NCBI GenBank assembly: GCA_004010275.1
Contig: RBWT01000016.1
Span: 1-63,574, forward strand
Source: Streptomyces huasconensis
GTDB lineage: Bacteria > Actinomycetota > Actinomycetes > Streptomycetales > Streptomycetaceae
Length of the DNA: 63,574 nucleotides
Direction of reading: 5' to 3'
Positions 39,390 to 49,899 of this stretch are shown piece by piece. How positions within the stretch are numbered: the stretch's first letter is position 1; each line of letters opens with the position of its first letter. A model generated the notes under the pieces. It ran no database searches and was not told the DNA's origin. It saw nothing but the letters and a program-made list of their open reading frames with translations. The translations under genes and the position numbers were made by a program.

Positions 39390-40352
39390 CTAGGCGTCCT
39401 TGACCGCCACATGCACCGTCTGCGCCGTCAGCAGGAACAGGTCCGGGCGGTGGTGCAGGCTCTGCGGGTCGTTCTTGTCCAGGAGGCGGTCGAGGGTCGC
39501 GAGGTCGTCGGGGGCGAGGCGGTCCTCGCGCGTGTCCCGGCGGCGCGTGAACTCCTCCACGATGTGGGCGCGGGCGTCCTCGGAGAGCGGGGCCGGGAGG
39601 TCCAGGAGGAAGGTGCGCGTGGCCGTGTGGCGCAGGCCCGCGTCGGCAAGGAGCGCCGGCCAGTCCTCCGCCGCGTCCTTCGAGCCCGGCAGACCGGCGC
39701 GCATGCCGGCGAACCACTCCTCGTCGGAGGCCTCCAGGCGGGCGAGGAGACCGGGGCGGCCGAAGCCGATGTCCCGGGGGAGGTAGCGGGCGCTCAGGCC
39801 GCCCTCCAGGAGGGCGAGCGCGCCGCCCGGTGCGAGGCGGTCGGCGAGGGCGGCGAGCGCGGCGCCCTGGTCGCCGACGTGGTGGAGGGACTTGCACAGC
39901 CACAGGAGGTCGGCGGTCGGTACGTCGTCGATGGCGTCCGGGAGCGCCGCGCGCACCGTGTCGAAGCGGTCGCCCAGACCCTCGCGGGCCGCGCGGTCGC
40001 GGGCCTGTTCCAGGAGGGGCTCCTCGGGGTCCGCCGCGACGATCCGTGCCTTGGGGAAGGCCTCGGCCAGCAGGAAGGAGACGGCTCCGGGGCCGCTGCC
40101 GACATCGACGACGACGCCGGGGTCCGGGGCCCACTGGCGCAGCCAGGCCGCCGCGTCGCCGTACAGGGGCGCGGCGACGCGTGCGTACCGCTCCAGCATG
40201 GCGCCCATGGCGGCCCAGTCCATGTCGCGGTCCTCGCCGTGGCCGTGACCATGGCTGTGGCCGTGGCCGTGGCCAGTGCCGTGGCTGTGGCCCGCGCTCT
40301 GCCCCTGTCCCTGATCCTGGTGACGCCCCTGGTCCTGGTTGTGCCCCATCAC
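39390..40352 (-). CDS. Class I SAM-dependent methyltransferase with His-rich N-terminus
   Basis: A 320-residue protein. Start is GTG 40352 or the next ATG 40349 after GGAAGG. Residues about 20-40 are GHSHGTGHGHGHSHGHGHGE, a probable metal-binding tail. The methyltransferase core shows VVVDVGSGPGAVSFLLAEAF (SAM motif I), ARIVAADPEEP, and LLWLCKSLHHVGDQGAALAA. His-rich members of this family occur in other Streptomyces. The substrate is unknown. The frame after the TAG stop continues as an acidic repeat (see findings). Confidence 0.85.
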   Translation of the reverse strand: MMGHNQDQGRHQDQGQGQSAGHSHGTGHGHGHSHGHGHGEDRDMDWAAMGAMLERYARVAAPLYGDAAAWLRQWAPDPGVVVDVGSGPGAVSFLLAEAFPKARIVAADPEEPLLEQARDRAAREGLGDRFDTVRAALPDAIDDVPTADLLWLCKSLHHVGDQGAALAALADRLAPGGALALLEGGLSARYLPRDIGFGRPGLLARLEASDEEWFAGMRAGLPGSKDAAEDWPALLADAGLRHTATRTFLLDLPAPLSEDARAHIVEEFTRRRDTREDRLAPDDLATLDRLLDKNDPQSLHHRPDLFLLTAQTVHVAVKDA

Positions 40353-40490
40353 TGTGCCGCCTTCCGGTTCTGCCGTCGTCGTGACAGGGACCAGCCTGCT
40401 CCCGTTTCCCGGTTTTCGACCAGCCGCGTTGCCGTTCCCGCAAATTCCGGCGGCAGTCGCGGCTTGCGGCGCCCGTCGGCCCGCCCGCCC

Positions 40491-41242
40491 TCAACCCCGC
40501 TTCCGAAACGCCCGCAGGCGGAACTGAGGGTCCGGGCGCGGCGCGTCCTGGTCCGGGAGCCCCGCGAGCCCGGCGGCCAGGCGTGCCGCCAGGGGGCGTC
40601 CGGCGGGATCTGCGTGAACCAGCCGCGCGCAGGTCGTCGACCGTGGAGCGGGGCGAGCGGCCCTGGCCGTGGCCGGTGAACCCGGCGCGGCCCGCGGGCG
40701 CCATGCCGTGCGCGGCGGCGTACACCTCGACGCCGGGCCGCGGTCGACGGCGGGGCGTACGGGGCGCGGGGCGAGCACGGCGTCGATGTCGCTGCCCACG
40801 TCGTGCGAGGCGGCCTTGTCGACGGTGGTGACGTAGACCCCGCCGGGCCGCAGCACCCGCGCCGCCACTCGCCGACGACCCTCGACGCCTCCTCTGGACC
40901 GGACAGCAGGTGCAGCAGCCACACGGTGCTGACGGCGTCGAACGCCCCGTCCGGGAACGGCAGTCGGCGGCTGTCACCGAGTACGACGGCGCCCGGCACC
41001 CGGTCCGCCGCCATCCGGACCATGCGGGGCGTCGCGTCCACGCCCGTCACCCACAGGCCCTCGCGTGCGGCCAGGCGCCGGGTGACGAGCCCGGTGCCGC
41101 AGGCGACGTCGAGCAGGGTGCGGGCCTCGGAGGGGATGAGGCCGAGGACGGCGGCCGCGGCGGCGCGGCGCGGGGCTCACCGCCGCGCGAGGCGTCGTAG
41201 ACGGTCCGCCTCCTTGCTGTAGTCCAGCATGCCGGTGCTCAC
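40491..41242 (-). CDS. Class I SAM-dependent methyltransferase, several frameshifts
   Basis: About 250 residues joined. The start GTG 41242 overlaps the stop of the pterin dehydratase gene (GTGA) and reads MSTGMLDYSKEAD, continuing after a shift near 41200 as YDASRGGEPRA. SAM motif I is TLLDVACGTGLVTRRLA, then WVTGVDATPRMVRMAADRV and FDAVSTVWLLHLL. Shifts near 40870 and 40740 scatter the C-terminal part, which contains VLRPGGVYVTTVDKA and ends FRLRAFRKRG. The substrate is unknown; it is coupled to the dehydratase. Confidence 0.77.
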
Positions 41243-41544
41243 TGGACGCCGTGCGCGGGCGCCAACTCCGCGACCCGGCGCGCGAGTTCGAAGTCGCCGT
41301 CGGTGAGCGCGCCGCCCGCGCTGTGCGTGTGCACGGCCAGCGTCACGGTGTCATAGCCGAGCGTCAGGTCGGAGTGGTGGTCCAGCTCGTCCTGCGTCCG
41401 CGCGATGTGCACGACCAGACCGGTCGCCGCGAAGTGCGAACCGAGCCGGTACGACCGGGTGAGCTTGCCGCCGTCGCGGGACCAGCCGGGCAGTTCGGCG
41501 AGGCGGGCCTCGATCTCCTTCTGCGAGAGCGGTTCGGAGGTCAT
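41239..41544 (-). CDS. Pterin-4-alpha-carbinolamine dehydratase (4a-hydroxytetrahydrobiopterin dehydratase)
   Basis: A 101-residue protein. ATG 41544 gives the best ribosome-site spacing (AGGAG, 8 bases); upstream ATGs are too close to it. The signature of the family is present: DELDHHSDLTLGYDTVTLAV then HTHSAGGALTDGDFELA, with the catalytic His pair. It dehydrates 4a-hydroxy-tetrahydropterin in cofactor recycling. No aromatic amino-acid hydroxylase is visible nearby. It is coupled to a methyltransferase and divergent from an HTH regulator. Confidence 0.9.
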   Translation of the reverse strand: MTSEPLSQKEIEARLAELPGWSRDGGKLTRSYRLGSHFAATGLVVHIARTQDELDHHSDLTLGYDTVTLAVHTHSAGGALTDGDFELARRVAELAPAHGVQ

Positions 41545-41625
41545 GGTCATGGCTCCTTCCACGGAATCACCTCACCTTGCCACAACCTGTTTCGATTACC
41601 GTCCAAGGATGACTACCGTCGAGGG

Positions 41626-42492
41626 ATGACAACCGCCGCGCCCGCCAAGGGGAGCACCAAAGGCAAGGCCAGGGACACCACCGCCAGGGACACCACCAAG
41701 GGGAACGCCACGGGCGTGGGCCCGCTGCTGCGCGGCTGGCGCGAGCGGCGCCGGGTCAGCCAGCTGGAGCTGGCCCTGCGCGCGGACTCCTCCGCCCGGC
41801 ACATCAGCTTCATCGAGACGGGCCGCTCGCGCCCGAGCGAGGAACTCGTGCTGCGCCTCGCCGACCACCTCGACGTTCCGGTGCGGGACCGCAACTCCCT
41901 CCTCCTGGCCGCTGGTTACGCCCCGCGCTTTCGCGAGACCCCGCTGACCGACCCCTCGATGGGCACCCTGCGCGCGAACCTCGAACAGCTGCTGACCGGT
42001 TACGAGCCCTATCCCGCGCTGGTCGTCGACGCGACGTACGACGTGATCGCGGCCAATCGCGGCATCGCGATGTTCCTCGAAGGCGTCCCGGAGCACGTGC
42101 TGACGCCGCCGCTGAACGCGATGCGGCTCACCCTTCACCCCGAGGGCCTCGCCCCGAAGGTCCGCAACCTGCGGGAGTGGCGCGGCCACCTGCTGCACCA
42201 GATGGAGCGGCAGATCGCGTTGCAGCGCTCGGACGGTCTGCGGGCGGTGTACGAGGAGGTGGCCGCCTACCCGGTGGCGGACCCGGGGGTGGACGCCTTC
42301 GACGCCGGGACGGAGGTGCCGTACTTCGCGCTGCCCCTGCGGATCGAGCACGACGGGCATGTGCTGTCCTTCATCTCGTCGATCTCGACGTTCAATACAC
42401 CGATGGACGTGACGGTCGCCGAGCTGGCCATCGAGACGCTGCTCCCGGCCGACCCGGCGACCGCCAAGTACCTCCGGACCCGCATGACCTAG
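41626..42492 (+). CDS. XRE/MmyB-like helix-turn-helix regulator
   Basis: A 288-residue regulator. The Thr/Lys-rich N-terminus has a short repeat (RDTTARDTTKG). The XRE HTH spans residues ~33-90 (LLRGWRERRRVSQLELALRA, RHISFIETGRSRPSEELVLR). The C-terminal MmyB-type ligand domain contains PYPALVVDATYDVIAANRG, LTLHPEGLAPKVRNLREWR and FISSISTFNTPMDVTVAEL. Such domains bind fatty acids or other small ligands. ATG 41626 is used, though the GAGGG before it is very close. Divergent from the pterin dehydratase. Confidence 0.87.
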   Translation: MTTAAPAKGSTKGKARDTTARDTTKGNATGVGPLLRGWRERRRVSQLELALRADSSARHISFIETGRSRPSEELVLRLADHLDVPVRDRNSLLLAAGYAPRFRETPLTDPSMGTLRANLEQLLTGYEPYPALVVDATYDVIAANRGIAMFLEGVPEHVLTPPLNAMRLTLHPEGLAPKVRNLREWRGHLLHQMERQIALQRSDGLRAVYEEVAAYPVADPGVDAFDAGTEVPYFALPLRIEHDGHVLSFISSISTFNTPMDVTVAELAIETLLPADPATAKYLRTRMT

Positions 42493-42566
42493 CGGCCGGC
42501 AGCCTCGCGGGCGTCCCGGCCGCCGGGCGGTTCAGGCCGCCACGCGGCTCACACCCGCCGCGCGGC

Positions 42567-42989
42567 TCACACCCGCCGCGCCCGCAGCGCCGCGTACTGC
42601 AGCGCCGCGAAGCCGCCGACGGTGACGGCCTGGAGCGGGACCCAGACCGCGCCGGCCGTGCTCGGCGAGAGCCAGGCGACGAGGGCGACGACGCTGAGCA
42701 CCGCCCAGGCGGCGTTGCCCTCGATGACCGCGCGCACGCCGAGCGTCGGCGGGCTCTTGCGGGAGGCGAGGTAACCGACGCCCGCGCCGTAGAGGGTGAG
42801 GAAGACGCCGAGCCCGAGGAGCAGCCCGGAGTCGACGCCGAGGAAGCGTCCGAGGGGCCCTGAGGCGGTGACGTACGCGAGACCGTTGCCGGCGGTCACG
42901 ACGGCGTCCAGGCCGAGGAAGCGGCGCAGCATGGTGGTCGGGTCGGTGGTGCGGGCCAGGGTGGTGAGGGGGTACGTCGAGACGGACAT
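42567..42989 (-). CDS. Four-helix hypothetical membrane protein
   Basis: A 140-residue protein from ATG 42989, with GGAGG 5 bases upstream (GGAGGCAGCC). Hydrophobic stretches are seen near residues 22-48, 53-72, 84-105 and 110-130 (GLLLGLGVFLTLYGAGVGYL, AAWAVLSVVALVAWLS). Similar small proteins are annotated only as integral membrane proteins in Streptomyces. It is divergent from narG with about 250 bases between. Confidence 0.72.
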   Translation of the reverse strand: MSVSTYPLTTLARTTDPTTMLRRFLGLDAVVTAGNGLAYVTASGPLGRFLGVDSGLLLGLGVFLTLYGAGVGYLASRKSPPTLGVRAVIEGNAAWAVLSVVALVAWLSPSTAGAVWVPLQAVTVGGFAALQYAALRARRV

Positions 42990-43201
42990 GGCGGCTGCCT
43001 CCAGGCTGCGGGGACGGGCGGGCTTCGGTGGGCGGATCAGGGGCCGCGGCGCGCGGCCCCTTCCGTTGACACCACTGTGTCGCCCCCGCGCCCCCCGGTC
43101 GATTACGTCCCAGGTAATGCCGCCCCGCGGTCCCGGGCGGTGCCCGTCTTCCGTCCCGCAACCCATACGGCGGCGGCCGAAGGGTGCCCCGCGGCCCCCG
43201 C

Positions 43202-43231
43202 CCCTAGGTTCGTTGAAAGGCAGACCTAGGG
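43202..43231. promoter_or_regulatory. Perfect inverted repeat just upstream of narG
   Basis: CCCTAGGT (43202-43209) and ACCTAGGG (43224-43231) form an 8-base perfect dyad with a 14-base spacer. Each arm also contains the palindrome CCTAGG. The right arm includes the AGGGAG ribosome site of narG (GTG 43241). It may be an operator or an RNA hairpin that masks the ribosome site. Confidence 0.55.
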
Positions 43232-43240
43232 AGCTCCACG

Positions 43241-46200
43241 GTGACAGAGACGACCGAGCCCGCCGCCGCCCTGCTGCGGGCGGGGAAGTTCTTCCGGCGC
43301 GGCACCACCGCCCCCGACCTGCACAGCGTCGCGCTCACCGGGGGCCGGGACGCGGACGCCTTCTACCGGGACCGCTGGAGCCACGACAAGGTCGTGAACT
43401 CCACGCACGGCGTGAACTGCACCGGCTCGTGCCGCTGGAAGGTGTACGTCAAGGACGGCATCATCACGTGGGAGTCGCAGGCGACGGACTACCCGAGCGT
43501 CGGCCCCGACCGCCCCGAGTACGAGCCGCGCGGCTGCCCCCGGGGCGCGGCGTTCTCCTGGTACACGTACTCCCCCACCCGCGTCCGCTATCCCTATCTG
43601 CGCGGCGTCCTGCTGGAGATGTACCGGGAGGCGAAGGCGCGCCTGAAGGACCCGGTGCTGGCGTGGGCGGACATCCAGGGTGATCCGGAGCGCCGCCGCC
43701 GGTATCAACAGGCGCGTGGCAAGGGCGGGTTGGTCCGGGCGAGCTGGGACGAGGCGGTCGAGATCATCGCCGCCGCACACGTGCACACGATCAGGACGCA
43801 CGGCCCGGACCGCGTCGCCGGCTTCTCGCCCATCCCCGCGATGTCGATGGTGTCGCATGCCGCCGGGGCCCGTTTCATGGGGCTGATCGGCGCGCCGATG
43901 CTCTCCTTCTACGACTGGTACGCGGATCTTCCCGTGGCCTCGCCGCAGGTGTTCGGCGACCAGACCGACGTACCGGAGTCGGGTGACTGGTGGGACGCCG
44001 CGTATCTGATGATGTGGGGTTCCAACGTGCCGGTGACGCGGACGCCGGACGCGCACTGGATGGCCGAGGCCCGTTATCGCGGGCAGAAGGTCGTGGTGGT
44101 CGCGCCCGACTACGCCGACAACGCGAAGTTCGCCGACGAGTGGCTGCACCCGCACCCCGGCACGGACGGCGCGCTCGCCATCGCCATGGGGCACGTCGTC
44201 CTGAAGGAGTTCTTCGTCGACCGGCCGACGGACTTCTTCACCGAGTACGTCCGCACCTACACCGACCTGCCCTTTCTGGTGACGCTGACCGAACGCGACG
44301 GCTCTCTCGTGCCCGCGAAGTTCCTGCGCGCCACCGACCTCGGCGAGGAGGGCGAGGGCGGCGACTGGAAGACGGTGGTGCTCGACGAGAACACGGGGCG
44401 GCCCGCTGTGCCGGGCGGCTCGCTCGGCTTCCGCTGGACCGAGTCCGGCAAGGGCAAGTGGAACCTCGACCTCGGCGACATCAAGCCCCTGCTGTCCCTG
44501 CACGGCTCGCCCGTCGCCGCGGGCGTCGAAGTGCTGCTGCCGCCCCGCTTCGACACCGAGGGCGGCCCGCACGGGCAGGGCCGCGGGGAGGTGATGCGGC
44601 GCGGGGTCCCCGCGACGCGGCTCGGCGGGCAGGACGGGCCGCTGGTCACCACCGTCTTCGACCTGCTCCTCGCGCAGTACGGCGTCGGGCGCGAGGGGCT
44701 GCCGGGCGCGTGGCCCTCTTCGTACGACGACGCAAAGACGCCCGGTACGCCCGCCTGGCAAGAGGTGCACACCTCCGTACCGGCCGGCAAGTGCGTGAAG
44801 ATCGCTCGGGAGTTCGCCGCGACGGCGGAGAAGTCGCGCGGGCGCTGCATGATCCTGATGGGCGCGGGGACCAACCACTGGTTCCACTCCGAGACGATCT
44901 ACCGGGCCTTCCTCGCCCTGCTCCAGCTGACCGGCTGCCAGGGGCGCAACGGCGGCGGTTGGGCGCACTACGTCGGGCAGGAGAAGTGCCGTCCGGTGAC
45001 CGGCTGGGCGACGCTGGCGGGCGGCATCGACTGGAGCAGGCCGCCGCGGCAGATGATCGGCACCGCCTACTGGTTCCTCAACACCGACCAGTGGCGTTAC
45101 GACAGGTTCGCCGCCGACGTGCTCGCCTCACCGCTCGGCGAGGGCCGCTTCGCGGGGATGACGGGCGCCGACTGCCTGGCGCTGTCGGCGCGTTCCGGGT
45201 GGATGCCGTCGTACCCCACGTTCGACCGCAACCCCCTCGACCTCGCGGAGACGACCGACGACCCGGTGGCCAACGCCGTCGCCGAACTCAAGGCAGGCAC
45301 CCTCAAGTTCGCGTGCGAGGACCCGGACGCGCCCGAGAACTGGCCGCGTGTGCTGACCCTGTGGCGCGCCAACCTCCTCGGTTCGTCCGCCAAGGGCGCC
45401 GAGTACTTCACGAAGCATCTGCTGGGCACACATGCGTCGCTGCGCGCCGAGGAAGCGGCACCGCACGAGCGCCCCTCCACCGTCACTTGGCGCGACGAGG
45501 CACCTGAGGGCAAGCTCGACCTGCTCGTTTCGCTCGACTTCCGGCAGACGTCCTCCACGCTGCTCTCGGACGTCGTGCTGCCCGCCGCGACCTGGTACGA
45601 GAAGCACGACCTGTCGACCACCGACATGCATCCGTACGTGCACTCCTTCACCCCGGCGGTCGACCCGCCCTGGCAGGCGCGGACCGACTTCGACACGTTC
45701 CGGGAGATCGCCGAGCGGCTGAGTGAGCTGGCCGTGGACCACCTCGGCGTCCGCAGGGACCTCGTCGCCACCGCGCTCCAGCACGACACGCCGGGCGAGA
45801 CGGCACAGCCCGGCGGGGTCGTCCTGGGACTGGCGCAAGGGCGAGTGCGAGCCGGTCCCGGGGCGGACGATGCCGAACCTCTGCGGTCGTGGAGCGCGAC
45901 TACACGGCGATCGGCGCGAAGTTCGCCGCCCTCGGACCGCTGGTGGAGCGGCTGGGGCTGCCGCCAAGGGCATCTCCCTGCACCCCGACCGGGTGGTCGA
46001 GGAGCTGCGGGAACGCAACGGCGTGGTGCTCGGCGGGCCCGCCGACGGCCGCCCCGCCCTGAACACCGCCGTGAAGGCGGCCAACGCCATCCTCGCCCTC
46101 TCCGGCACGACGAACGGGCGCCTGGCCACGCAGGGCTTCCACACCCTGGAGGAGCGCACCGGCCAGGAGATGGCGCATCTGGCCGCCGAGCACGAGGGCA

Positions 46201-46927
46201 AGCGCATCACGTACGCCGACACACAGGCCGCACCGGTGCCGGTGATCACCTCACCGGAGTGGAGCGGCAGCGAATCGGGCGGGCGCCGCTACACCGCGTT
46301 CACGCTCAACACGGAGCACCTGAAGCCGTGGCACACCCTCACCGGGCGTCAGCACTTCTTCCTCGACCACGACTGGATGCACGAGCTGGGCGAGGCGCTG
46401 CCCGTCTACCGGCCACCCCTGGACATGCACCGCCTCTTCGGAGAACCACGGCTCGGCCCCGACGGTGAGCGTGAGGTGACGGTCCGTTACCTCACGCCGC
46501 ACAACAAGTGGTCGATCCACTCCGAGTACCAGGACAACCTGTTCATGCTGTCGCTCTCCCGCGGCGGCAGTCCATCTGGATGGCGCCGCAGGACGCGGAC
46601 GCGATCGGCGTACGGGACAACGACTGGATCGAGGCGGTCAACCGCAACGGCGTCGTGGTGGCGCGCGCGATCGTCTCGCACCGCATGCCGGCCGGCACGG
46701 TCTACATGCACCACGCGCAGGAACGCACGGTGAACGTGCCGAAGACGGAGACCACCGGCAGGCGCGGCGGCATCCACAACTCCCTGACCCGCCTCATCCT
46801 CAAGCCGTCCCATCTCATCGGCGGCTACGCGCAGTTGTCATGGGCGTTCAACTACCTGGGCCCGACGGGCAACCAGCGCGACGAGGTCACCGTCATCCGC
46901 CGCAGGTCGCAGAAGGTGGAGTACTGA
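43241..46927 (+). CDS. narG: Respiratory nitrate reductase alpha subunit NarG (several frameshifts)
   Basis: Molybdopterin catalytic subunit that reduces nitrate to nitrite. 3687 bases equals 1229 codons, normal for NarG. The N-terminal FS0 cluster ligands are His56, Cys60, Cys64 and Cys99 (STHGVNCTGSC, PRGCPRG). The Mo-ligand region is LSFYDWYADLP, and QTDVPESGDWWDAAYLMMWG follows. The frame is intact to about 45820, then shifts at about 45820-45960 and 46565; pieces include HPDRVVEELRERNGVVLGGP, TPHNKWSIHSEYQDNLFML and TVYMHHAQERTVNVP. GTG 43241 has AGGGAG 7 bases upstream. First gene of narGHJI. Confidence 0.95.
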
Positions 46928-48594
46928 TGCCCCGTGACGCAGGCACCATCGGACGCTGTATGGCCCAGATCGCGATGGTGATGAACCTCGACAAGTGCAT
47001 CGGCTGTCACACGTGTTCGGTCACGTGCAAGCAGGCGTGGACCAACCGCGACGGCATGGAATACGTCTGGTTCAACAACGTCGAGACCCGCCCCGGCCAG
47101 GGCTATCCGCGCCGCTACGAGGACCAGGAGAAGTGGCGCGGCGGCTGGGAGCTGAACAGGCGCGGCGCCCTGAAGCTCAAGAACGGCGGCCGGATCAAGT
47201 CGCTCCTGGAGATCTTCTCCAACCCCAAGCTGCCCGAGATCAAGGACTACTACGAGCCCTGGACGTACGAGTACCGCAACCTCACCGACGCCCCGCTCGG
47301 CGACGACTACCCGGTCGCCGAACCCCGCTCCCTGATCTCCGGCAAGCCGATGAAGATCGAGTGGTCGTCGAACTGGGACGACAACCTCGGCGGCGCCACC
47401 GAGCACGGCCACCTGGACCCGATGGTCGCCAAGACCCGCCAACAGGCGTCCGACAAGGTGAAGTTCGCCTTCGAGCAGACCTTCATGTTCTATCTGCCGC
47501 GCATCTGCGAGCACTGCCTGAACCCGTCGTGCGTGGCGTCCTGCCCCTCCGGGGCGATGTACAAGCGCACGGAGGACGGCATCGTCCTCGTCGACCAGGA
47601 CCACTGCCGGGGCTGGCGCAAGTGCGTGACCGGCTGCCCGTACAAGAAGGTCTACTTCAATCACCGCACCGGCAAGGCCGAGAAGTGCACGCTGTGCTAC
47701 CCGCGCGTCGAGGTGGGCCTGCCCACCGTCTGCTCGGAGACGTGCGTGGGCCGCCTGCGCTACCTCGGGGTGATCCTGTACGACGCCGACAAGGTGACGG
47801 CGGCGGCCTCCGAGCCAGACGAACACCGGCTGTATCAGAGGCAGTTGGACGTCTTCCTCGACCCCGCCGACCCCGAGGTGCGCCGCGCGGCCGAGCGGGA
47901 CGGGATCTCCCACGACTGGATCGAGGCGGCACGCCGCTCCCCCGTGCGCGCCCTGATCAGCACGTACAAGGTGGCGCTCCCGCTGCACCCGGAGTACCGC
48001 ACGATGCCGATGGTCTGGTACATCCCGCCGCTGTCGCCGGTGGTGGACGCGCTGACGGAGACCGGCCACGACGGCGAGGACGCGGCCAACCTCTTCGGCG
48101 CCATCGACACCCTGCGCATCCCCCTCGAATACCTCGCGGAGATCTTCACCGCCGGGGACGTGGGCCCGGTGCGCTCCAGCCTGGAGAAGCTGGCCGCCAT
48201 GCGGGCACACATGCGGGCCATCAACCTCGGTGACCCGCCCGACGGTTCGGTGGCGGAGTCGGTGGGCATGACAGGCCCGCAGATCGAGGAGATGTACCGC
48301 CTGCTGGCCATCGCCAAGTACGAGGACCGGTACGTCATCCCGACCGCGGCCGTCGCCGACGCGCGGCGCCTGGAGGAGTCGGCCCTTCCCGAACCGTCCG
48401 ACTCGTGCAGCCTCGACTACGAGGACGGCCCCGGCATGGGCGGCGACGGACCGTTCGGCCAGGACTCGGGACGGCGCCGGCTGCCGCTGGTCACCCTGGA
48501 GAACTTCCACGCGCTGCGGGCCCGGCAGACCGCCGACGAGCAGCCGAGCGCGGAGGAGAAGGCGCACGCGGCCAAGGAGGACGACAGTGACTGA
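46927..48594 (+). CDS. narH: Nitrate reductase beta subunit NarH
   Basis: A 555-residue iron-sulfur electron-transfer subunit. ATG 46927 shares a base with the narG stop (TGATG). Cys clusters: CIGCHTCSVTCKQAW, CEHCLNPSCVASCPSGA, the [3Fe-4S] type CRGWRKCVTGCPYKK with Trp in place of one Cys as in all NarH, and CTLCYPRVEVG. The C-terminal nitrate reductase domain has MVWYIPPLSPVVD. Intact. Electrons pass from NarI haem to NarG. Confidence 0.96.
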   Translation: MPRDAGTIGRCMAQIAMVMNLDKCIGCHTCSVTCKQAWTNRDGMEYVWFNNVETRPGQGYPRRYEDQEKWRGGWELNRRGALKLKNGGRIKSLLEIFSNPKLPEIKDYYEPWTYEYRNLTDAPLGDDYPVAEPRSLISGKPMKIEWSSNWDDNLGGATEHGHLDPMVAKTRQQASDKVKFAFEQTFMFYLPRICEHCLNPSCVASCPSGAMYKRTEDGIVLVDQDHCRGWRKCVTGCPYKKVYFNHRTGKAEKCTLCYPRVEVGLPTVCSETCVGRLRYLGVILYDADKVTAAASEPDEHRLYQRQLDVFLDPADPEVRRAAERDGISHDWIEAARRSPVRALISTYKVALPLHPEYRTMPMVWYIPPLSPVVDALTETGHDGEDAANLFGAIDTLRIPLEYLAEIFTAGDVGPVRSSLEKLAAMRAHMRAINLGDPPDGSVAESVGMTGPQIEEMYRLLAIAKYEDRYVIPTAAVADARRLEESALPEPSDSCSLDYEDGPGMGGDGPFGQDSGRRRLPLVTLENFHALRARQTADEQPSAEEKAHAAKEDDSD

Positions 48595-49177
48595 ACACGC
48601 CGTGCTCCACCAGGCCGCGGCCCTCTGCCTGGGTTACCCGGACGACACGTTCCACGAGCGGCTGCCCCTGCTGCGGGCCGCCGCTCCCCCGCCGCTCGAC
48701 GAGTTCCTCACGTACGCGACCAACACCGACCCGCGGGAGCTGGCGGCGCACTATGTGCAGGTCTTCGACTTCAAGAACCGGCACAGCCTGTACCTGAGCT
48801 GGTGGCGGGACGGCGACACCCGGCGGCGCGGCATGGCCCTGGTCCGCTTCAAGGAGGCCTACCGCGCGCACGGCCTGGAGTTCACCGGCGAGGAGCTGCC
48901 GGACTTCCTCCCCGCGGTCCTGGAGTTCTCCGCGCTGGCGGGGCCCGAGCTGCTGCTGGAGCACCGCAGCGGCCTGGAGCTGCTGCGGCTCGCACTGCGC
49001 GAACACGGCACGCCGTACGCGGGGGTACTGGAGGCGGTGTGCGCGAGCCTGCCGGGCCCGAGCCCCAAGGACCGCGCCGAGGCGCTCGCGCTGGCCCGGT
49101 CGGGCCCACCGCGCGAGGAGGTCGGCCTCCAGCCGTTCGCACCCTCCGCACCCTCCGCACTCATCGGGGAGCACTGA
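48587..49177 (+). CDS. narJ: Nitrate reductase assembly chaperone NarJ
   Basis: A 196-residue TorD/NarJ-type chaperone starting at GTG 48587, eight bases inside narH. Recognisable parts are [33 protein letters not shown] and [15 protein letters not shown]. It inserts molybdenum cofactor into NarG and times membrane docking; it is not part of the final enzyme. The C-terminus ends in a short APSAPSA repeat. Confidence 0.94.
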   Translation: MTEHAVLHQAAALCLGYPDDTFHERLPLLRAAAPPPLDEFLTYATNTDPRELAAHYVQVFDFKNRHSLYLSWWRDGDTRRRGMALVRFKEAYRAHGLEFTGEELPDFLPAVLEFSALAGPELLLEHRSGLELLRLALREHGTPYAGVLEAVCASLPGPSPKDRAEALALARSGPPREEVGLQPFAPSAPSALIGEH

Positions 49178-49899
49178 TGAAAACGCTGCTGTGGGGCGCC
49201 CTTCCCTACATCGCCTTCGTCCTGCTCGTCGCGGGCACCATCTGGCGCTACCGCTACGACAAGTTCGGCTGGACGACCCGCTCCTCGCAGGTCTACGAGT
49301 CCAAGCTGCTGAACATCGCCTCGCCGATGTTCCACTACGGCATCCTCTTCGTGCTCGTCGGCCACCTGGTGGGGCTGTTCCTCCCCGAGTCGTGGACGGA
49401 CAAGGCGGGCGTCAGCGAGCACACGTATCACCTGTTCTCGCTGTACGGCGGCACCGCGGCCGGTGTCCTGCTCGTCCTCGGCATCCTGCTGCTGCTCTAC
49501 CGGCGGCGCACCAACACGCCGGTGTTCCGGGCGACGACCGCGAACGACAAGCTCATGTACCTGGTGCTGTTCGCGGCGATCGTGCTCGGCATGGTGGCCA
49601 AGCTGCTGCACACCTCCGGCGACGGTTACAACTACCGCGCCTCCATTGCCCCGTGGGCCCGCAGCCTCTTCACCCTCCAGCCGGACATCGACGCGATGAC
49701 GGGCGTGCCCCTGATGTACGAGATCCATGCCGTGGTCGGCATGGTGCTCTTCGCCCTGGTGCCGTTCACCCGCCTGATCCACATGTTCAGCGCGCCGCTC
49801 CAGTACCTCTTCCGGCCCTACGTGGTGTACCGCTCCCGGGACCCGGAGCGGATCGGGGCGCGGCCGGAGCGGCGCGGCTGGGAACGCACCGGGCTTTAG
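49177..49899 (+). CDS. narI: Nitrate reductase gamma subunit NarI (cytochrome b)
   Basis: A 240-residue membrane protein whose ATG shares a base with the narJ stop (TGATG). Five hydrophobic segments are present. Haem-ligand histidines fit [18 protein letters not shown] and [22 protein letters not shown], split over two helices. It takes electrons from menaquinol on the outer face. It ends head-to-head with dnaK, overlapping its stop. Confidence 0.95.
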   Translation: MKTLLWGALPYIAFVLLVAGTIWRYRYDKFGWTTRSSQVYESKLLNIASPMFHYGILFVLVGHLVGLFLPESWTDKAGVSEHTYHLFSLYGGTAAGVLLVLGILLLLYRRRTNTPVFRATTANDKLMYLVLFAAIVLGMVAKLLHTSGDGYNYRASIAPWARSLFTLQPDIDAMTGVPLMYEIHAVVGMVLFALVPFTRLIHMFSAPLQYLFRPYVVYRSRDPERIGARPERRGWERTGL

